From an uncultured bacterium (GTDB lineage Bacteria > Patescibacteriota > Minisyncoccia > Phycocordibacterales > Phycocordibacteraceae), in the NCBI GenBank assembly GCA_938008595.1, contig CALLKD010000017.1, positions 1 through 7,395 on the forward strand: a DNA stretch of 7,395 bases, given 5' to 3'. Shown in pieces: positions 5,922 to 7,395 of this stretch (positions within the stretch are counted from its first letter, which is position 1; the number at the start of each line of letters is the position of its first letter). The position numbers and the translations under genes are program-made. The notes under the pieces were generated by a model. That model saw only the letters and a program-made list of their open reading frames with translations. It was not told the DNA's origin and made no database searches.

Positions 5922-7395
5922 TAATCGCCTGAAGTCAAGCTGGATTACGCGCTGAACTTAAGCATATCAGTAAGCGCAGGAAAAGAAATCAACAGAGATT
6001 CCCCCAGTAGTGGCGAACGAACAGGGAAGAGCTCAAGCTGTAAATCTCTGCGCTTCGCGCAGCGAGTTGTAAGCTGGGGAGTTTATTCTGCAGATGGATC
6101 TGGCACATAAGGCTTTTTGGAACAGGCCGGCAAAGAGGGTGAAACCCCCGTATTTGGTGCTGGAAAAGTCGGAAGAAGGGCTCGCAGAGTCAGGTAGCTT
6201 GGGATTGCTGCCTAAATCGGGGGATAAACTTCCCCCAAGGCTAAATATTGATGGGAAACCGATAGCGAACAAGTACTGTGAAGGAAAGATGAAAAGAACT
6301 TAGAAATGAGGGTTAAAAGATTTGAAACCGTTGAGAAGGAAGCTGTGGGGGTTGGCTAATGTCGGATATGATTGACGAGAGCAGAAGAGAATGGATTCGC
6401 AAGGCCGGACTCAGAAGCGAAGGAAGGTCCTCTACCGACAAAAGATAGGATGGTGTGCTGTCTGGGCGAAAAGCTAGTAGGATTTTAGCCTGCTAGTGGG
6501 GCTTGGATGCGCGCGAGGGGCTTATGCGATCCTGTCGAAACGACCTCTACAGGCCCGTCTTGAAACACGGACCAAGGAGTCTATCACGTATCAGAGTCTG
6601 CGAGTGGAAAACTCATAGGCGTAACGAAAGTAAGTATAAGCAGTCAACCGCAAGGGGCAGCTGCATCCATCCATGATCTTCTGTGAAAGGTATGAGAAAG
6701 ATGATACTTGATAGGACCCGAAAGATGGTGAACTATGCTTGAATAGAGTGAAGTCAGGGGAAACTCTGATGGAAGCTCATAGCGGTACTGACGTGCAAAT
6801 CGTTCGCGAAATTTGAGTATAGGGGCGAAAGACTAATCGAACCATCTAGTAGCTGGTTCCCTCTGAAGTTTCTCTCAGGATAGCAAGCACATTTTAGCAG
6901 TTTTACTAGGTAAAGCGAATGATTAGAGGTAACTGGGAGTTAATCTCCTAGTCCTATTCTCAAACTTTAAATTGGTAAGAACTAACGGTTTTCTTAATTG
7001 AACCGAAGGGAAGAATGCGTGTGTTTAGTGGGCCATTTTTGGTAAGCAGAACTGGCGATGAGGGATGCACCTAACGTGATGTTAAGGCGCCTAAACTCAT
7101 AATAATTGGACACCAAAAAAGGAGTTGATTCATTAAGACAGCAGGACGGTGTCCCTGAAAGTAGGAATCCGCTAAGGAGTGTCTTACAACTCACCTGCCG
7201 AATGAATCAGCCCTGAAAATGGATGGCGCTATATTATGATGCCGATACATCACCATCAGAGTAAATATGAAGCTTTGATGTGTAAGAGGGCGTGGGAGTA
7301 GTGTAGAAGCTGTGACGTGAGTCGAGGTGGAACTGCTCTCAGTGCAGATCTTGGTGGTAGTAGCAATTATTCAAATGAGAACTTTGAAGGCCGAA
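5922..7395 (+). rRNA. Large-subunit (25S/28S) rRNA, 5' part; runs off the edge
   Basis: This is the catalytic RNA of the 60S subunit, of which only about the first 1474 bases are in the window; the peptidyl-transferase part lies beyond it. Landmarks in order are gctgaacttaagcatatcag (5951-5970), gatagcgaacaagtac (6261-6276), agatgaaaagaactt (about 6287-6301), cccgtcttgaaacacggac (6554-6572), ggacccgaaagatggtgaac (about 6714-6733), aaccatctagtagctggttc (6840-6859), and gtagtagcaattattcaaat (about 7357-7376). The 5' end is placed by alignment with yeast 25S and by the pairing of CTGAAG (5929-5934) with 5.8S. The D2 expansion is short (about 210 bases between 6340 and 6550). The D1/D2 junction reads agatttgaaaccg where most eukaryotes have agtacgtgaaa. 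No intron is evident. Confidence 0.97.

Noticed and set aside
6033..7194. Open frames inside the LSU gene
   Set aside because: They are shadows of conserved LSU rRNA sequence.

Overview
This window is part of a nuclear ribosomal DNA repeat from a eukaryote. It holds, all on the + strand, an AT-rich intergenic spacer (about 1-3315), a probable RNA polymerase I start region (around 3264-3325), a 5' external transcribed spacer (about 3316-3832), a complete small-subunit (18S) rRNA gene (about 3833-5552), a very short ITS1 (about 57 bases), a complete 5.8S rRNA gene (about 5610-5766), a compact ITS2 (about 155 bases) and the first ~1.47 kb of the large-subunit (25S/28S) rRNA gene, which runs off the right edge. 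I found no convincing protein-coding gene. The open frames inside the rRNA genes and in the A/T-homopolymer spacer are chance frames.

Organism: the split 5.8S/LSU arrangement, the 18S length (about 1720 bases) and the signature positions are eukaryotic. Several 18S and LSU stretches read like a protist (stramenopile/alveolate/rhizarian-type wording) rather than a bilaterian animal or land plant. Examples are the 'accgtcgtagtcctaacc' stretch near 4780, the 'gttaggggatc' stretch near 4755 and the 'gaacgaacagggaagagctc' stretch near 6015. The genes depart from consensus at several near-invariant sites, so I would not name a group without a phylogeny. My working guess is a fast-evolving SAR-type microbial eukaryote.

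Layout of the spacer: 1-700 contains two diverged blocks 504 bases apart that share a GCGCAAA-type motif, one with an 18-base inverted repeat. 881-1580 is a diverged tandem duplication with a 350-base period. 1581-2040 is unique sequence with an exon-like island. 2041-2945 is extremely A/T-rich, shifting from T-rich to A-rich on the + strand, and carries four spaced copies of a TTAA-N7-TTAA dyad. 2946-3263 is less AT-rich and pyrimidine-rich, leading to a nested inverted repeat and a TATATATATAGGG element that looks like a Pol I initiation site.

How it works together: transcription is inferred to start near 3316 and run through 18S-ITS1-5.8S-ITS2-LSU as one precursor. The processing boundaries are supported by hairpins at the end of the ETS, in ITS1, and at the base of ITS2, and by a 5.8S-LSU pairing. 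The most informative signal is that several universally conserved helices (18S helix 1, helix 45 and the 5.8S/LSU junction) carry paired changes that keep base pairing. This argues that the divergent copy is functional rather than a decayed pseudogene.
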